The notes beneath the pieces were generated by a model that worked only from the letters and a program-made list of their open reading frames with translations, made no database searches and was not told the origin of the DNA. Source: JBGRQB01 sp041725875 (GTDB taxonomy: Bacteria > Bacteroidota > Ignavibacteria > Ignavibacteriales > Melioribacteraceae). Taken from it: a stretch of 35,306 nucleotides of DNA. Shown one piece after another: positions 16,772-25,935 of this stretch. The translations under genes were made by a program, and so were the position numbers. The stretch spans positions 1-35,306 of the forward strand of contig JBGRQB010000022.1 in assembly GCA_041725875.1 (NCBI GenBank), read 5' to 3'. Numbering within the stretch: the stretch's first letter is position 1; the number at the start of each line of letters is the position of its first letter.

Positions 16772-19201
16772 TTACTTAATCATTATCATTTTTCTGGTAA
16801 TATTTACTCCCTTGCCTTCCAGTTTGTAGAAGTAAATACCACTTGCCATTGAACTGCCGTTAAATTTAACTGAATATTTTCCTGCAGCCAACTCTTTATT
16901 TAACAACTCAGCTACTTTTTGTCCTACAATATTATATACACTGATTTTGTAGTTTCCGTCAGAAGGAACTGAGAAATCAATTACAGTTGAAGGATTAAAC
17001 GGATTAGGATAATTTTGCTGAAGCTCAAATTCTTCCGGTAAATCACTGTCAATAGGATCTATATCTGTAATTAACTGCGCTTCCATTGAAGCAAATGAGA
17101 AATTAACTCCCGGATCATTATCCATCTGACTGTTAATTTCATTGTAGCTTAATATTTCCGCAACATTTGTAATTGTTTTTTCAATTTTAATTTCGCCATC
17201 AAATTGTACCCAGTTGAATTGATGAGCTTTTATAACATTTTCAACTATTACCTGACCGTAAATTACTCCGATTTCATAAGTTAAACTGGCATTTGGAGCT
17301 AATATTGATCCCAGAATACCGATTCCGCCAAGAACATTAAGGTTCTTAGCCTGGTAGAAGTTTAACAATATTTTTGATCCGACTTTTCTGTGAGTTTCGT
17401 TAGTTTCGCCTGAAGCTGAAACCCCGTTAACTTCATAACCTGCGCTCTGGAAAGTAAGATTTTTTCCTGCATAGTTGATAATTGCAAGAGAACCTTCAGG
17501 AATATTTATGCTGTAATGATTGATATTCAAGCTGCTTGTTGCTTTGTCAACAAGGAATACGTTTAATGTATCGTTGGTTCCTACAAAATCAAGTCTGCCA
17601 TATCCGTCGTGTGTAACTGTTCCATTAGGAGTAATTGCAAATAATTGTTTTGAAAGATTTTTCAGATAAGTTTTTGCATAACTGAAATCTATAACATTTT
17701 TTTCTTTTCTGATTCCGCCGTCGGCCAGATTGGCATGAGTTGTATCGATAAAGTTGCCGTATACTGCCTGCCCATTATAAACTCGGCCTGTATTGAAAGT
17801 AAGCTTTCTGTTTACAATTAAAACATCGCCGCTGTTAGGAGATAGTTTGTCACCAACACTGTAGTTATGGAAAACCGCATCTCTTCCCACAGCTATTTTT
17901 CCTTCAGTATCGGAACGAGCTTCTTTTATATTGTTCAATACAAACAGATTGTAATCTGCTGCCGGTCCCAAACCAAATCCTGAATTTCCTGAAGAATTCA
18001 AATCAACAGTTGCAGTGATTGTTAATGTTTTTGATTCACCTACAGCTAAATCACCAACTGACCAGATACCTGAATTGATATCATAACTTCCGGATCCGCT
18101 TGTTGACACACTTGTTAATTCAGAAGGTAATACATCTGATACTTTTACATCTGTTGCAGCTGCACTTGCAGTAGTTTTATTTTGAACCGTGATTGTATAA
18201 GTTACTTGATCACCGTGACTTACAGTCTGAACACTACCAGTTTTTGAAACAGTTAAGTCAGGTTCGCCATACCAGTTAACAGTGGAAGAAACTTCTACTT
18301 CTGATTTTGCAGGAGAAGCTAAAACCAGTTTCTGAGAACTGTTTGGAGCGCCTTTTTTTACAAATCTGGCACCAACGGAAAGCATAACTTCACCTTTTGC
18401 AGTAATTGTTGCAGAGCCTGCGCCTGACTGAGTAATTTGTAAAGTATCAGTTACACCTGTTGAGTTGGTTGTAGCAGCTGCTTGAGAAAGATTTCCTCCT
18501 GTTGCCGACAAGTTTACTGTAACACCAGGTTCAGGTGCGTTGTATTCGTTGTAAACTTCCACCAAGAATTTTATTGGTTCGCCAACTTTGAAAGTCTGAT
18601 TGTTAGGAATATTTATAACAATAGTTTTGTTCGGAGTAACAGCATTTGCATTTGCATCGGCAATTATAGTTTGAGCCGCTGCAAGAACATTTGCCGGAGT
18701 TGAGTTGGAAATATCAATATTATCACTGAAATGCCAAATTGCAAGCTGTGTTGCTGCAGCTTCTTCTGTTTCACTTAAATAAAGAGAACCACTTGAAAAT
18801 TGTCTGCCTGCAAAAGGATAATAGTTGTTTAATACGTATGACAATTGAACTGAAGTTTCGCCATCATACGTATATTCAGAATTCCATTTTAATCCGGTAT
18901 TAATATCTATACAATAAAATTTAATTGTATTTCCATCCTGAGTTCCCTTAAAAGTACCGGAAGTATAACTTCTGTTTCTTGAAGGAATATATACTTTTTT
19001 TGTTTTATCAGTGCTTTTAACAATAATTGTATTATTGTCAGTTATATCAAGCATTCTTGGCCCATCAGAAAAAATTTCTGAGAAATTACTGCCCGAGCCG
19101 CCGCCAGTATCTGTTGAATCAATACTTGCAAAAACAGATGCTGACATTAAAACGGTAGTCACTAAAAGAGAGAATAACCATTTAGTAGCATTTGATTTCA
19201 T
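16772..19201 (-). CDS. Surface adhesin-like protein: thioester domain, DUF11, choice-of-anchor A, T9SS sorting domain
   Basis: An 809-residue secreted protein. A signal peptide ends near residue 26 (SVFAS). Residues about 45-190 look like a thioester (TQXA) domain: Cys97 in KFYCIDINTG and Thr151-Gln152 in TQLAIWHF are the pair that forms the internal Cys-Gln thioester in Gram-positive adhesins. An Ig-like domain (about 190-290) follows, then a DUF11 repeat (315-400, DLTVSKTGS..VSHGDQVTYTITV). A choice-of-anchor A (collagen-binding-like) domain spans about 410-670 (starting GLGPAADYNLFVLN). The C-terminal 75 residues are a type IX sorting domain (LQQNYPNPFNPST to RKMIMIK). GGAGG precedes the ATG. 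It is probably exported and attached to the cell surface, where it may bind a partner covalently (inference). Confidence 0.88.
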   Translation of the reverse strand: MKSNATKWLFSLLVTTVLMSASVFASIDSTDTGGGSGSNFSEIFSDGPRMLDITDNNTIIVKSTDKTKKVYIPSRNRSYTSGTFKGTQDGNTIKFYCIDINTGLKWNSEYTYDGETSVQLSYVLNNYYPFAGRQFSSGSLYLSETEEAAATQLAIWHFSDNIDISNSTPANVLAAAQTIIADANANAVTPNKTIVINIPNNQTFKVGEPIKFLVEVYNEYNAPEPGVTVNLSATGGNLSQAAATTNSTGVTDTLQITQSGAGSATITAKGEVMLSVGARFVKKGAPNSSQKLVLASPAKSEVEVSSTVNWYGEPDLTVSKTGSVQTVSHGDQVTYTITVQNKTTASAAATDVKVSDVLPSELTSVSTSGSGSYDINSGIWSVGDLAVGESKTLTITATVDLNSSGNSGFGLGPAADYNLFVLNNIKEARSDTEGKIAVGRDAVFHNYSVGDKLSPNSGDVLIVNRKLTFNTGRVYNGQAVYGNFIDTTHANLADGGIRKEKNVIDFSYAKTYLKNLSKQLFAITPNGTVTHDGYGRLDFVGTNDTLNVFLVDKATSSLNINHYSINIPEGSLAIINYAGKNLTFQSAGYEVNGVSASGETNETHRKVGSKILLNFYQAKNLNVLGGIGILGSILAPNASLTYEIGVIYGQVIVENVIKAHQFNWVQFDGEIKIEKTITNVAEILSYNEINSQMDNDPGVNFSFASMEAQLITDIDPIDSDLPEEFELQQNYPNPFNPSTVIDFSVPSDGNYKISVYNIVGQKVAELLNKELAAGKYSVKFNGSSMASGIYFYKLEGKGVNITRKMIMIK

Positions 19202-19223
19202 TTTGCCTCCATTTTCGAATTAA

Positions 19224-19251
19224 TTTATATCTAATCCGGTTATTCAAACAA
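19224..19251 (-). promoter_or_regulatory. Putative promoter of the T9SS surface-protein gene
   Basis: On the minus strand TTGTTT (19251-19246) is followed after 16 nt by TATAAA (19229-19224), about 23 nt before the ATG. It resembles a sigma-70 promoter. The rest of the 280-base gap up to 19481 is AT-rich, with no gene. Confidence 0.4.
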
Positions 19252-19451
19252 AAATTGTTCCAAACGCTTATTTTTAGTCATTTTTTGGCGATAGAAATTT
19301 TGTCAACTCTTTGCACAGCTTTAACACCATTAATTCAGCAAGCTATGATTAGATAACATTTCGAAATTTCTGTTATTTAAACCAGCAAAAAATTGTAACA
19401 ATTTGATACAGTTTTTCATTTAAATACAATTTTGAGATTTAGAGAAAGGGC

Positions 19452-19475
19452 TGCCGATCCTGAACAGAATCGGCA
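19452..19475 (-). terminator. Terminator after the RlmD-like gene
   Basis: TGCCGAT and ATCGGCA form a 7-bp stem with a 10-nt loop just past the stop at 19482. The following sequence is only moderately T-rich. Confidence 0.55.
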
Positions 19476-19481
19476 TAAAAT

Positions 19482-20909
19482 TTATTTTTCAAGAAGTGCT
19501 ACATTTTCAATGTGGTAAGTCTGCGGAAACATATCAACCGGACGAATTTTCTTTAACTTATATCCGCCTTCTATCAGCATTGTGATATCTCTTACCTGAG
19601 AAGCAGGGTTGCAGCTTACATAAACTATTCGTTTTGGAGCTATTTTCAGTAAATCCTTAACTGTTTTAGGATTCATTCCGCTTCTTGGCGGATCTGCAAT
19701 AACTATATCGGGATTTGGAATATTCTGCTCTTTAATAACCGGCAAAAATGATTTATTCAAATCACCCAAAATAAATTCAACATTATCAACATTGTTGAAT
19801 TTACTGTTCATTTTGGCATCTTCAACAGCAGGTTCAACAGATTCAATTGCATAAACTTTCTTTGCAAATTTAGATATATATAAAGAAATTGTTCCTGCAC
19901 CGGAATAAAGATCGTAAACAATATCTTCTTTTTTAATATCTGCATAATCAAGTGCAGTTTGGTATAAGGGCTGCGCCTGAAGAGTGTTAGTCTGGAAAAA
20001 TGAATTAGCACTAATTCTATATTTATACTCACCAATTTGGTCGTAAATATATCCGTCACCATGATAAACTTTTTCATAATCACCAAGTGCAACCTGCGCT
20101 TTTCTTGTATTTACGTTGTTTATAACGGTTGTTATCTGCGGAACTTCTGAAAGCAATTGTTCTGTATATTCTTTCATTAATTCAGGATTATCTTCGTGAG
20201 TTACCAGATTTACCATCAAATCGTGCGTAAAATGTGATTCTTTTATCACCAGATTTCTCAAATATCCAACGTGATTTCTTGTGTTGTATACGGAAACTCC
20301 TCTTGATTTGAAAAAATTTCTTGTGGCGTTAAGTATTTTGTTGCTTAGTTCAGACATTAAAAAGCATTCATCTATATCGAGAACTTTATCAAAAATGCGG
20401 GGAATATGCAGACCCAAAGCAAAGTTTCTGTCAGTAATTTCTTCTTCTGAATTCAGTTCTTCTTTTGGTATCCAGCGCTTGTCAGAAAAGGAATATTCCA
20501 TCTTATTTCTGTAAAAGAACTGGTTTTTACCGGCAATTATTTCCTCATTTTCAAAATCTGTGAGTCCGCCAATGTGCTCAAATGTTTCGGTTACCTGCGC
20601 CTGCTTATATTTTGTTTGAATTTTATAGTCAAGATCCTGCTGTTTACAGCCGCCACAATTCTGAAAAAAATTACATCTGGCATCAATTCTTTCAGGTGAT
20701 TTGACTAAAATTTCTTCTATTTTTGCTTCCGCATAGTTTTTCTTTTTTTTACGTATAAATGCTTTAACCGTATCTCCGGGGTAAGCTCCTTCTACAAAAA
20801 CCGTAAATTTTTTATCATCGGGAGTTCCTTCAAGCTGCACTTTTGCAACACCTTTTCCTTCAAAAGCATAAGATTCAATACTTACTTCAACAATATCGCC
20901 TTTTTTCAC
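19482..20909 (-). CDS. rlmD: 23S rRNA (uracil-5-)-methyltransferase, RlmD/TrmA family
   Basis: The 475-residue protein has an N-terminal TRAM domain (1-65) and an iron-sulfur cluster set Cys79, Cys85, Cys88 (CNFFQNCGGC), with a fourth Cys in DIDECFL. A Rossmann SAM domain (YDLYSGAGTISLYI) and ADPPRSGM follow, then the catalytic Cys433 in VYVSCNPAS. It makes 5-methyluridine in rRNA through a covalent Cys intermediate. The paralogues RlmD, RlmC and TrmA differ in target; the intact cluster favours RlmD or RlmC. The start is GTG directly after the TAA of the upstream methyltransferase (TAAGTG), so the two are coupled. Confidence 0.9.
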   Translation of the reverse strand: MKKGDIVEVSIESYAFEGKGVAKVQLEGTPDDKKFTVFVEGAYPGDTVKAFIRKKKKNYAEAKIEEILVKSPERIDARCNFFQNCGGCKQQDLDYKIQTKYKQAQVTETFEHIGGLTDFENEEIIAGKNQFFYRNKMEYSFSDKRWIPKEELNSEEEITDRNFALGLHIPRIFDKVLDIDECFLMSELSNKILNATRNFFKSRGVSVYNTRNHVGYLRNLVIKESHFTHDLMVNLVTHEDNPELMKEYTEQLLSEVPQITTVINNVNTRKAQVALGDYEKVYHGDGYIYDQIGEYKYRISANSFFQTNTLQAQPLYQTALDYADIKKEDIVYDLYSGAGTISLYISKFAKKVYAIESVEPAVEDAKMNSKFNNVDNVEFILGDLNKSFLPVIKEQNIPNPDIVIADPPRSGMNPKTVKDLLKIAPKRIVYVSCNPASQVRDITMLIEGGYKLKKIRPVDMFPQTYHIENVALLEK

Positions 20910-21614
20910 TTATTTCTTCCTCATAACTAAAACGTAAAATCCAATGTAGCTGTCGCCACCCTGTTTAAGATAAACACCAGATTCGTGACTAACTCTTTTT
21001 ATCAGTTTTTTATAGTAGCTTTTTTCCTGTTCAGATAAACCTTCTTTGGTTTCAGGAAGCATTTTTTCATTTATTCTGTAATATTCTTTCAGAATGTCTG
21101 AAAGATTTTTTGTCTCTTCTACTTCAAAATTGCGCTCTTCATAATATGCATCAACTTTTCCAATGTTCATAGGATCCAAATCTGCACTTTCCCAGATATC
21201 CTGCAAAAACACAGGCATATCTTCTTTCAAATTAACAATTTCTCCAGCACAGAATATTCCTTCCGGTTTGAGAATTCTTTTAAGTTCTTTTATGATTTTA
21301 TTTCTTCTTGATCCGGAAACAGAAGCCTGTGCATATATAAAATCAAATTCATTCTGATTAAAATCAGTAATTTCAAAATCCATTAATCTTACGTCAACCG
21401 CCGGATTATGATCAAGCGCTATTTTAGAATTCATTAAAGAATCGTAATCTTCAACTATCAGATGCACAGCGCTTTCACTCTCTTCTGCTAGTTTTTTCGC
21501 TACTTGTTCACTTCCCGAACCAACTACAAGAACGGATTTTCCTTTAATATCTATTTCCTGGTTGAGAAAGAATTTAAGCTGATACCTTCCTCCGGGCAAA
21601 AAGAATTTTTCCAA
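20910..21614 (-). CDS. Class I SAM-dependent methyltransferase
   Basis: The 234-residue protein has a Rossmann SAM site (GKSVLVVGSGSEQVAKKL), an acidic end of strand 2 (IVEDYD) and a post-motif region typical of the Methyltransf_11/25 group (LKRILKPEGIFCAGEIV). The target is unknown. The start is TTG with AAGG 7 nt upstream; the frame has no better ATG. It is followed without a gap by the RlmD-like gene, so the two form an operon. That hints at an RNA- or ribosome-related role but does not show one. Confidence 0.8.
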   Translation of the reverse strand: MEKFFLPGGRYQLKFFLNQEIDIKGKSVLVVGSGSEQVAKKLAEESESAVHLIVEDYDSLMNSKIALDHNPAVDVRLMDFEITDFNQNEFDFIYAQASVSGSRRNKIIKELKRILKPEGIFCAGEIVNLKEDMPVFLQDIWESADLDPMNIGKVDAYYEERNFEVEETKNLSDILKEYYRINEKMLPETKEGLSEQEKSYYKKLIKRVSHESGVYLKQGGDSYIGFYVLVMRKK

Positions 21615-21684
21615 TTTCAGACCTTATTTTATGAAAGAATGCAAATAAAAAACTATTTAATTTAATAATCAATTAAATCTAATA

Positions 21685-21710
21685 AAAAACCCGGTAAAAA
21701 CCGGGTTTTT
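21685..21710 (-). terminator. Terminator after the SpoIIAA-like gene
   Basis: An 11-bp perfect stem (AAAAACCCGGT with ACCGGGTTTTT) encloses AAAA, 8 nt beyond the stop at 21719. It isolates the downstream methyltransferase operon. Confidence 0.85.
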
Positions 21711-21718
21711 GAAACTTT

Positions 21719-22075
21719 TTATGTTACCAGCCATTCTTTGGCCGTAATTTCGTCATCAAAGGCTCTGGCCTCTATCCCGGAAAATTTATTTACGGCAACC
21801 AGATAAACCCTCTGCATTTTAGTTACACCAAGAACGGCTGTCTTTTTCCTGTATTGCTTAATTTTTTTTGCAGTTATCTTAAATTGCTCAACAACTTCGG
21901 GAGTTACTTCGCAATTTCTGATATCAACCAGCAATCTTAAGTCAGGATTAGACATTTTTATAATTAATTCTTCCGATTCTCTGATAATGTCAATAATATG
22001 CGGCGCACTGTTATTCTGGTGGTTCGCATATAATATTTTTTTACCTCTGTGTTCCAGAACAGAAATATTTTTCAT
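21719..22075 (-). CDS. SpoIIAA-like (STAS/SEC14-type) domain protein
   Basis: A 118-residue cytoplasmic protein with an alternating beta/alpha pattern. LRLLVDIRNCEVTPEVVEQF is the core strand-helix seen in SpoIIAA-like proteins, followed by KKTAVLGVTKMQRVYLVAVN and the closing FDDEITAKEWL. The family is poorly characterised; some members may bind lipids or nucleotides. No kinase or phosphatase partner is adjacent. The gene lies 37 nt after the asparaginase gene and may be co-transcribed with it. Confidence 0.7.
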   Translation of the reverse strand: MKNISVLEHRGKKILYANHQNNSAPHIIDIIRESEELIIKMSNPDLRLLVDIRNCEVTPEVVEQFKITAKKIKQYRKKTAVLGVTKMQRVYLVAVNKFSGIEARAFDDEITAKEWLVT

Positions 22076-22112
22076 TATTCAGGATTCCTCCGGACAATTA
22101 AGTTCTCGTCAA

Positions 22113-23117
22113 TTACTCGGCAAATAATTTAACAACTGCTTTTTTACCAGATAATCTGAATCCTCTGAACATACCGGGCGTGTTGAAAGTCATAGCAACA
22201 TTTCCATTCTTGTCAATTGCAACTATTCCTCCGTTTCCACCCTGATTTTTTAACTTTTTCATAATAACTTTATCAGCAGCATCTTTAAGTGATAAGTTTT
22301 TATATTCCATCAAAGCGGAAATATCGTGAGTAACACAGTTTCTGATAAAGAACTCTCCGTGACCGGTAGCTGATACGGCACAGGTGTTATTATTTGCATA
22401 AGTTCCTGCACCAATTATCGGAGAATCTCCTACTCTTTTGAATTTTTTGTTGGTCATTCCGCCTGTGGATGTACCTGCTGCAAGGTTTCCGTTTTTATCA
22501 AGTGCAACACACCCTACGGTTCCCATTTTTTCATTCAGAGATTTCTCTTTTGCTTTGGCTCTCTGCAAAGCTTTCCAGCTTTTTTCGGTTTTAAAGTATT
22601 CTGTATCAACAAATTCTATGTCAAACTGCTTACCAAATTCTTCGGCTCCGGCTCCAACCATCATAACGTGTTTGGAAGAATCCATTACCAATCTTGCCAG
22701 ATTTACAGGATTTCTTGTGTGCATTACCCCGGCAACAGCTCCTGCATTAAGTGTTTTTCCATCCATAATTGATGCGTCTAATTCGTTACGTTCTTCAGCT
22801 GAAAAAACCGCGCCTTTACCGGCATTAAACAGCGGAGAATCTTCCAATACATTTATTGTTGCCTGAACTGCGTCCAGACTCGCACCACCGTTTTTTAATA
22901 TTTCGTAACCTGTATTTAATGCTTCTTCAAGTTTCTGCTCATATTCGGTTTTCTTTTCAGGTGAAAATCTTTCCTTAACAATATTTCCCGCACCACCGTG
23001 AATTACCAATCCAAAATCAGCTACTTTTGTTTCACTGACTTGCGATTTTACTTCTCTTGTACAGGAGACAAGACTTAAACAAGTTAAAACTAAAACAGCA
23101 ATTAAAATCTTTTTCAT
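22113..23117 (-). CDS. Isoaspartyl peptidase/L-asparaginase (Ntn-hydrolase, T2 family) lipoprotein
   Basis: The 334-residue precursor has a lipoprotein signal ending in LSLVSC (Cys19). The mature part matches plant-type asparaginases: LVIHGGAGN near 38-45, FNAGKGAVF and ELDASIMDG. The autocleavage site MGT-VGCVALDKNGN has Thr200 as the new N-terminal nucleophile, followed by AAGTSTGGMTNK and GDSPIIGAGTYAN. It removes isoaspartyl residues from peptides or hydrolyses asparagine in the periplasm. It sits 11 nt after the S9 peptidase gene, so the two probably form a periplasmic peptide-degradation operon. Confidence 0.93.
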   Translation of the reverse strand: MKKILIAVLVLTCLSLVSCTREVKSQVSETKVADFGLVIHGGAGNIVKERFSPEKKTEYEQKLEEALNTGYEILKNGGASLDAVQATINVLEDSPLFNAGKGAVFSAEERNELDASIMDGKTLNAGAVAGVMHTRNPVNLARLVMDSSKHVMMVGAGAEEFGKQFDIEFVDTEYFKTEKSWKALQRAKAKEKSLNEKMGTVGCVALDKNGNLAAGTSTGGMTNKKFKRVGDSPIIGAGTYANNNTCAVSATGHGEFFIRNCVTHDISALMEYKNLSLKDAADKVIMKKLKNQGGNGGIVAIDKNGNVAMTFNTPGMFRGFRLSGKKAVVKLFAE

Positions 23118-23128
23118 TTTTTCTCCGA

Positions 23129-25828
23129 TTATTTTGTGTAAGGAACACCTTTAGTAATCCATTCCGCCGGTTCTTCACCTTTAAGATGGTAATCAAAATA
23201 TTCTTTCATTTTGATTGAATAATCCAATTTATTCGGATATTTTTTCAGGTGATGCGGTTCATCTCTGTATTGAAGAAAAATACAATCTTTGTTTAATCTT
23301 CTCATTGCAAGATACATTTCTATACTTTGATACCACGGCACAGCTTCATCTATATCACCATGTTGAATAAGAAGAGGAGTTTTAATTCTTTCTGCATAAA
23401 ACAGAGGTGAGTTTTCTATATATAAATGCGGAGCTTCAAACAGACTGGCTCCTATTCTGCTTTGAGTTCTTTCATATTGGAACTGTCTTGCGAGTCCGGT
23501 TCCCCATCTTATTCCACCATAAGCAGATGTCATATTTGATACCGGCGCACCTGCAACAGCACATTTGAAAATGTCTGTCTGGGTAACAACAAAGGCTGTC
23601 TGATAACCACTCCAGCTGTGTCCGTGCAAACCAATTTTATCAGCATCTGCAATTCCGTCGGCAATTAATTTCTGAATTCCGGGAACAAGACATTTTACAG
23701 ATGATAGACCGGGTCTACCAATTTCAAATCTTATATCTGGTAAAAATATTACGTAATCGTGACTTGAATAAACACCGTAATTTGGTCTGTGGTTAACAAC
23801 TATATCAGGGAAATTATACATTCTCTGAGTAAAAAATCTGTAGTAATAAACAAGCACAGGATATTTTTTATTTGGATCGTAATTTTCCGGTTTTATTAAA
23901 ATTCCCTGTAGTTTAATGCCGTCATCACTCAGCCATTCAATTAATTCGGGAGTTCCCCATTTGTAATTTTTTATTTGAGTGCCAAGATTTGTAATTTTTT
24001 CAGGTGAATCAAAATCTGTGTCAGTGATCCAGAAATCAGGATATTCTCTGTAAGATTCTCTTGTGAACAAAACTTTGTCGTTTTTCTCTGCTTTAGCCCT
24101 GATTGTAAATTTTTTGTAATTTTCCGTCAAAATTTCAAGTTCGTTATTTTTTAGATTCAATTTATATACAGTTGTATATTTTTTATTATCGCTGTAAGCT
24201 CTGATTAACAATTCTTGATCGGCTTTAAACCAGTTTGATTTTTTATCAAGCTTTACAACTCTGAACTGCAAATGATTTTTTCTGCCTTCTCCTTTAGTAA
24301 TGTTTTTTCCTTTTACTGTTGAAGTAGAAAATTTCCAGATATCAAACTTATCATAAATCAAAAATGATTCACTTCCGTTTATCCATCCGCCAAAACCGTA
24401 AGAGTTAACTTTGCGCGGGTAATCGTGATCTTCATCTTCAAAAGGAACATCAATTTTTGCAGTTACATTGGTTGTTTCTTTAGTTTTTACATTATATAAA
24501 AACCATTCTTTATTCAAGAAGTAAACAACAAATTTCCCGTCGGCAGAAAGATTAACATAATCGTAAAGTTTTTCTGCAAATTTTTCTTTTGTTCCGCTTT
24601 CCAGATTTACAATGTAATAATCTGAATAACTGCCTTCCCAGGTTTTAAGTTTCTGATAAGGAGTTTGTGAAAAACCAAGAAATGAACTTTGGTCTTTTTT
24701 TATTCTAATTCGTTTTACTTCTTTATCTTCCAACTGTACAAAACTGTTTTTTGCCAGATTAAAAGCAGCAGCATAAGTTTTGTTTCTATTTCTTTTGAAT
24801 TCAAATTTTTCATTTGTTTTTATCAACGGATCGTTCCAGTGCCATACATCCAGACCTTTCTTTTCAAGGATGTTTTCGTAACTGTAAATATCTGCTGAAT
24901 CTTTTTTAACTTCTGCTTTTTCTTCAAATGGTTTAAATCCGAAGAAAACTGTTTTGTTATCTTTTGACCAGAACACTTTATTTTTAACCGGAATTATCCA
25001 TCCTTTGGGATAATCTTTTTCAGCAACCAAAGATTTTATTTTTCCGTTCCAGATTAACAATTCCGATTTTGCGGTTTTCCCTTTTTCAGCAAATTTAGCG
25101 CGGGTAAACACAAGTTCTGATTTTTTACTCCAGCTTAAATTTGCATAGTTTCCGTTGTTTAATGTGTCCACCGGAGTCGGAGTCAATTTATTTTGAGTTA
25201 AATCAACAAGAAATAATCCGTTGTTTCCTTTTGCTGTATCGGAAATTGTGTAAGCCAGGTAATTTGATAACGAATCAATTGCAAAATGAGTTACAAAATT
25301 TAACTCAAGTGAATTTTCTTGTCCAAGAGCCTTAAACAATAATTTGGAGCCAATTTTTTTATTCTTCTTTAGTTTTTTTGATTTGTTAAATTGAACGGCA
25401 ATCCATTTTGAATCTTCTGAAAAGATAAACTTTTTAACTGATTTCTCAGAAATTTGATCACCTGTTTCCAGATTTAAAATAGAAAGGTTGTTTTCAGGTT
25501 TATCTTTTTTGCTTTTTTCCAGTTTTATAAATTCTGGACGAACAAAGCAGGCAAACCATTTTTCATTATTTGTGAACTTCCCGCCAAACCCTCTGGCAAT
25601 AGTTGTTTCAGTCTCTTCTGAAATATTTTTTACAAATAATTCAGCATCTCCCCTGTCGGGATTTGCAGTATAATAGAAGTAATTACCTGATGACGAAAGC
25701 GCATACTCCTTAATTTTTTTGAATTTCATTACATCTTTGAAAGTCATAGCCTTTTTCCCCTGAGCCAGACTCACAACAAGAAACAATGAAAAGGTGAATA
25801 AAAAGAACTTTCTGAAACTAATTATCAT
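23129..25828 (-). CDS. S9-family (prolyl oligopeptidase-type) peptidase, exported
   Basis: An 899-residue protein with a signal peptide (cleavage near LAQGKKA). An N-terminal beta-propeller-like region (about 30-620) is followed by a C-terminal alpha/beta-hydrolase domain. The catalytic triad is Ser738 in GHSWSGYQ, Asp827 in HGDIDEAVPW and His859 in DEPHHLKK. The nucleophile elbow has Ser where GHSWGGYQ is usual. Such enzymes release dipeptides or acyl amino acids in the periplasm. The start has a strong GGGGGAGAAAA ribosome site. It is divergent from the C1B peptidase gene across 107 bases and upstream of the asparaginase gene. Confidence 0.92.
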   Translation of the reverse strand: MIISFRKFFLFTFSLFLVVSLAQGKKAMTFKDVMKFKKIKEYALSSSGNYFYYTANPDRGDAELFVKNISEETETTIARGFGGKFTNNEKWFACFVRPEFIKLEKSKKDKPENNLSILNLETGDQISEKSVKKFIFSEDSKWIAVQFNKSKKLKKNKKIGSKLLFKALGQENSLELNFVTHFAIDSLSNYLAYTISDTAKGNNGLFLVDLTQNKLTPTPVDTLNNGNYANLSWSKKSELVFTRAKFAEKGKTAKSELLIWNGKIKSLVAEKDYPKGWIIPVKNKVFWSKDNKTVFFGFKPFEEKAEVKKDSADIYSYENILEKKGLDVWHWNDPLIKTNEKFEFKRNRNKTYAAAFNLAKNSFVQLEDKEVKRIRIKKDQSSFLGFSQTPYQKLKTWEGSYSDYYIVNLESGTKEKFAEKLYDYVNLSADGKFVVYFLNKEWFLYNVKTKETTNVTAKIDVPFEDEDHDYPRKVNSYGFGGWINGSESFLIYDKFDIWKFSTSTVKGKNITKGEGRKNHLQFRVVKLDKKSNWFKADQELLIRAYSDNKKYTTVYKLNLKNNELEILTENYKKFTIRAKAEKNDKVLFTRESYREYPDFWITDTDFDSPEKITNLGTQIKNYKWGTPELIEWLSDDGIKLQGILIKPENYDPNKKYPVLVYYYRFFTQRMYNFPDIVVNHRPNYGVYSSHDYVIFLPDIRFEIGRPGLSSVKCLVPGIQKLIADGIADADKIGLHGHSWSGYQTAFVVTQTDIFKCAVAGAPVSNMTSAYGGIRWGTGLARQFQYERTQSRIGASLFEAPHLYIENSPLFYAERIKTPLLIQHGDIDEAVPWYQSIEMYLAMRRLNKDCIFLQYRDEPHHLKKYPNKLDYSIKMKEYFDYHLKGEEPAEWITKGVPYTK

Positions 25829-25935
25829 TTTTCTCCCCCTAGAGAATAATTTAAAAAATTATTTTTATCTTTTAAGTGAAGATAATTTAAATAACATAAT
25901 TATTCTTTAACTTTTATTCATATTCAGGGGAGAAA
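25829..25935. promoter_or_regulatory. Divergent promoter region of two peptidase genes
   Basis: The gap is very AT-rich and must hold both promoters. Both genes use nearly the same ribosome site, GGGGAGAAA. No clear operator or -35/-10 pair could be assigned. Confidence 0.4.

Noticed and set aside
22438..22866. 142-codon plus-strand frame opposite the asparaginase gene
   Set aside because: It is the mirror of a strongly conserved Ntn-hydrolase and its translation shows no family features.
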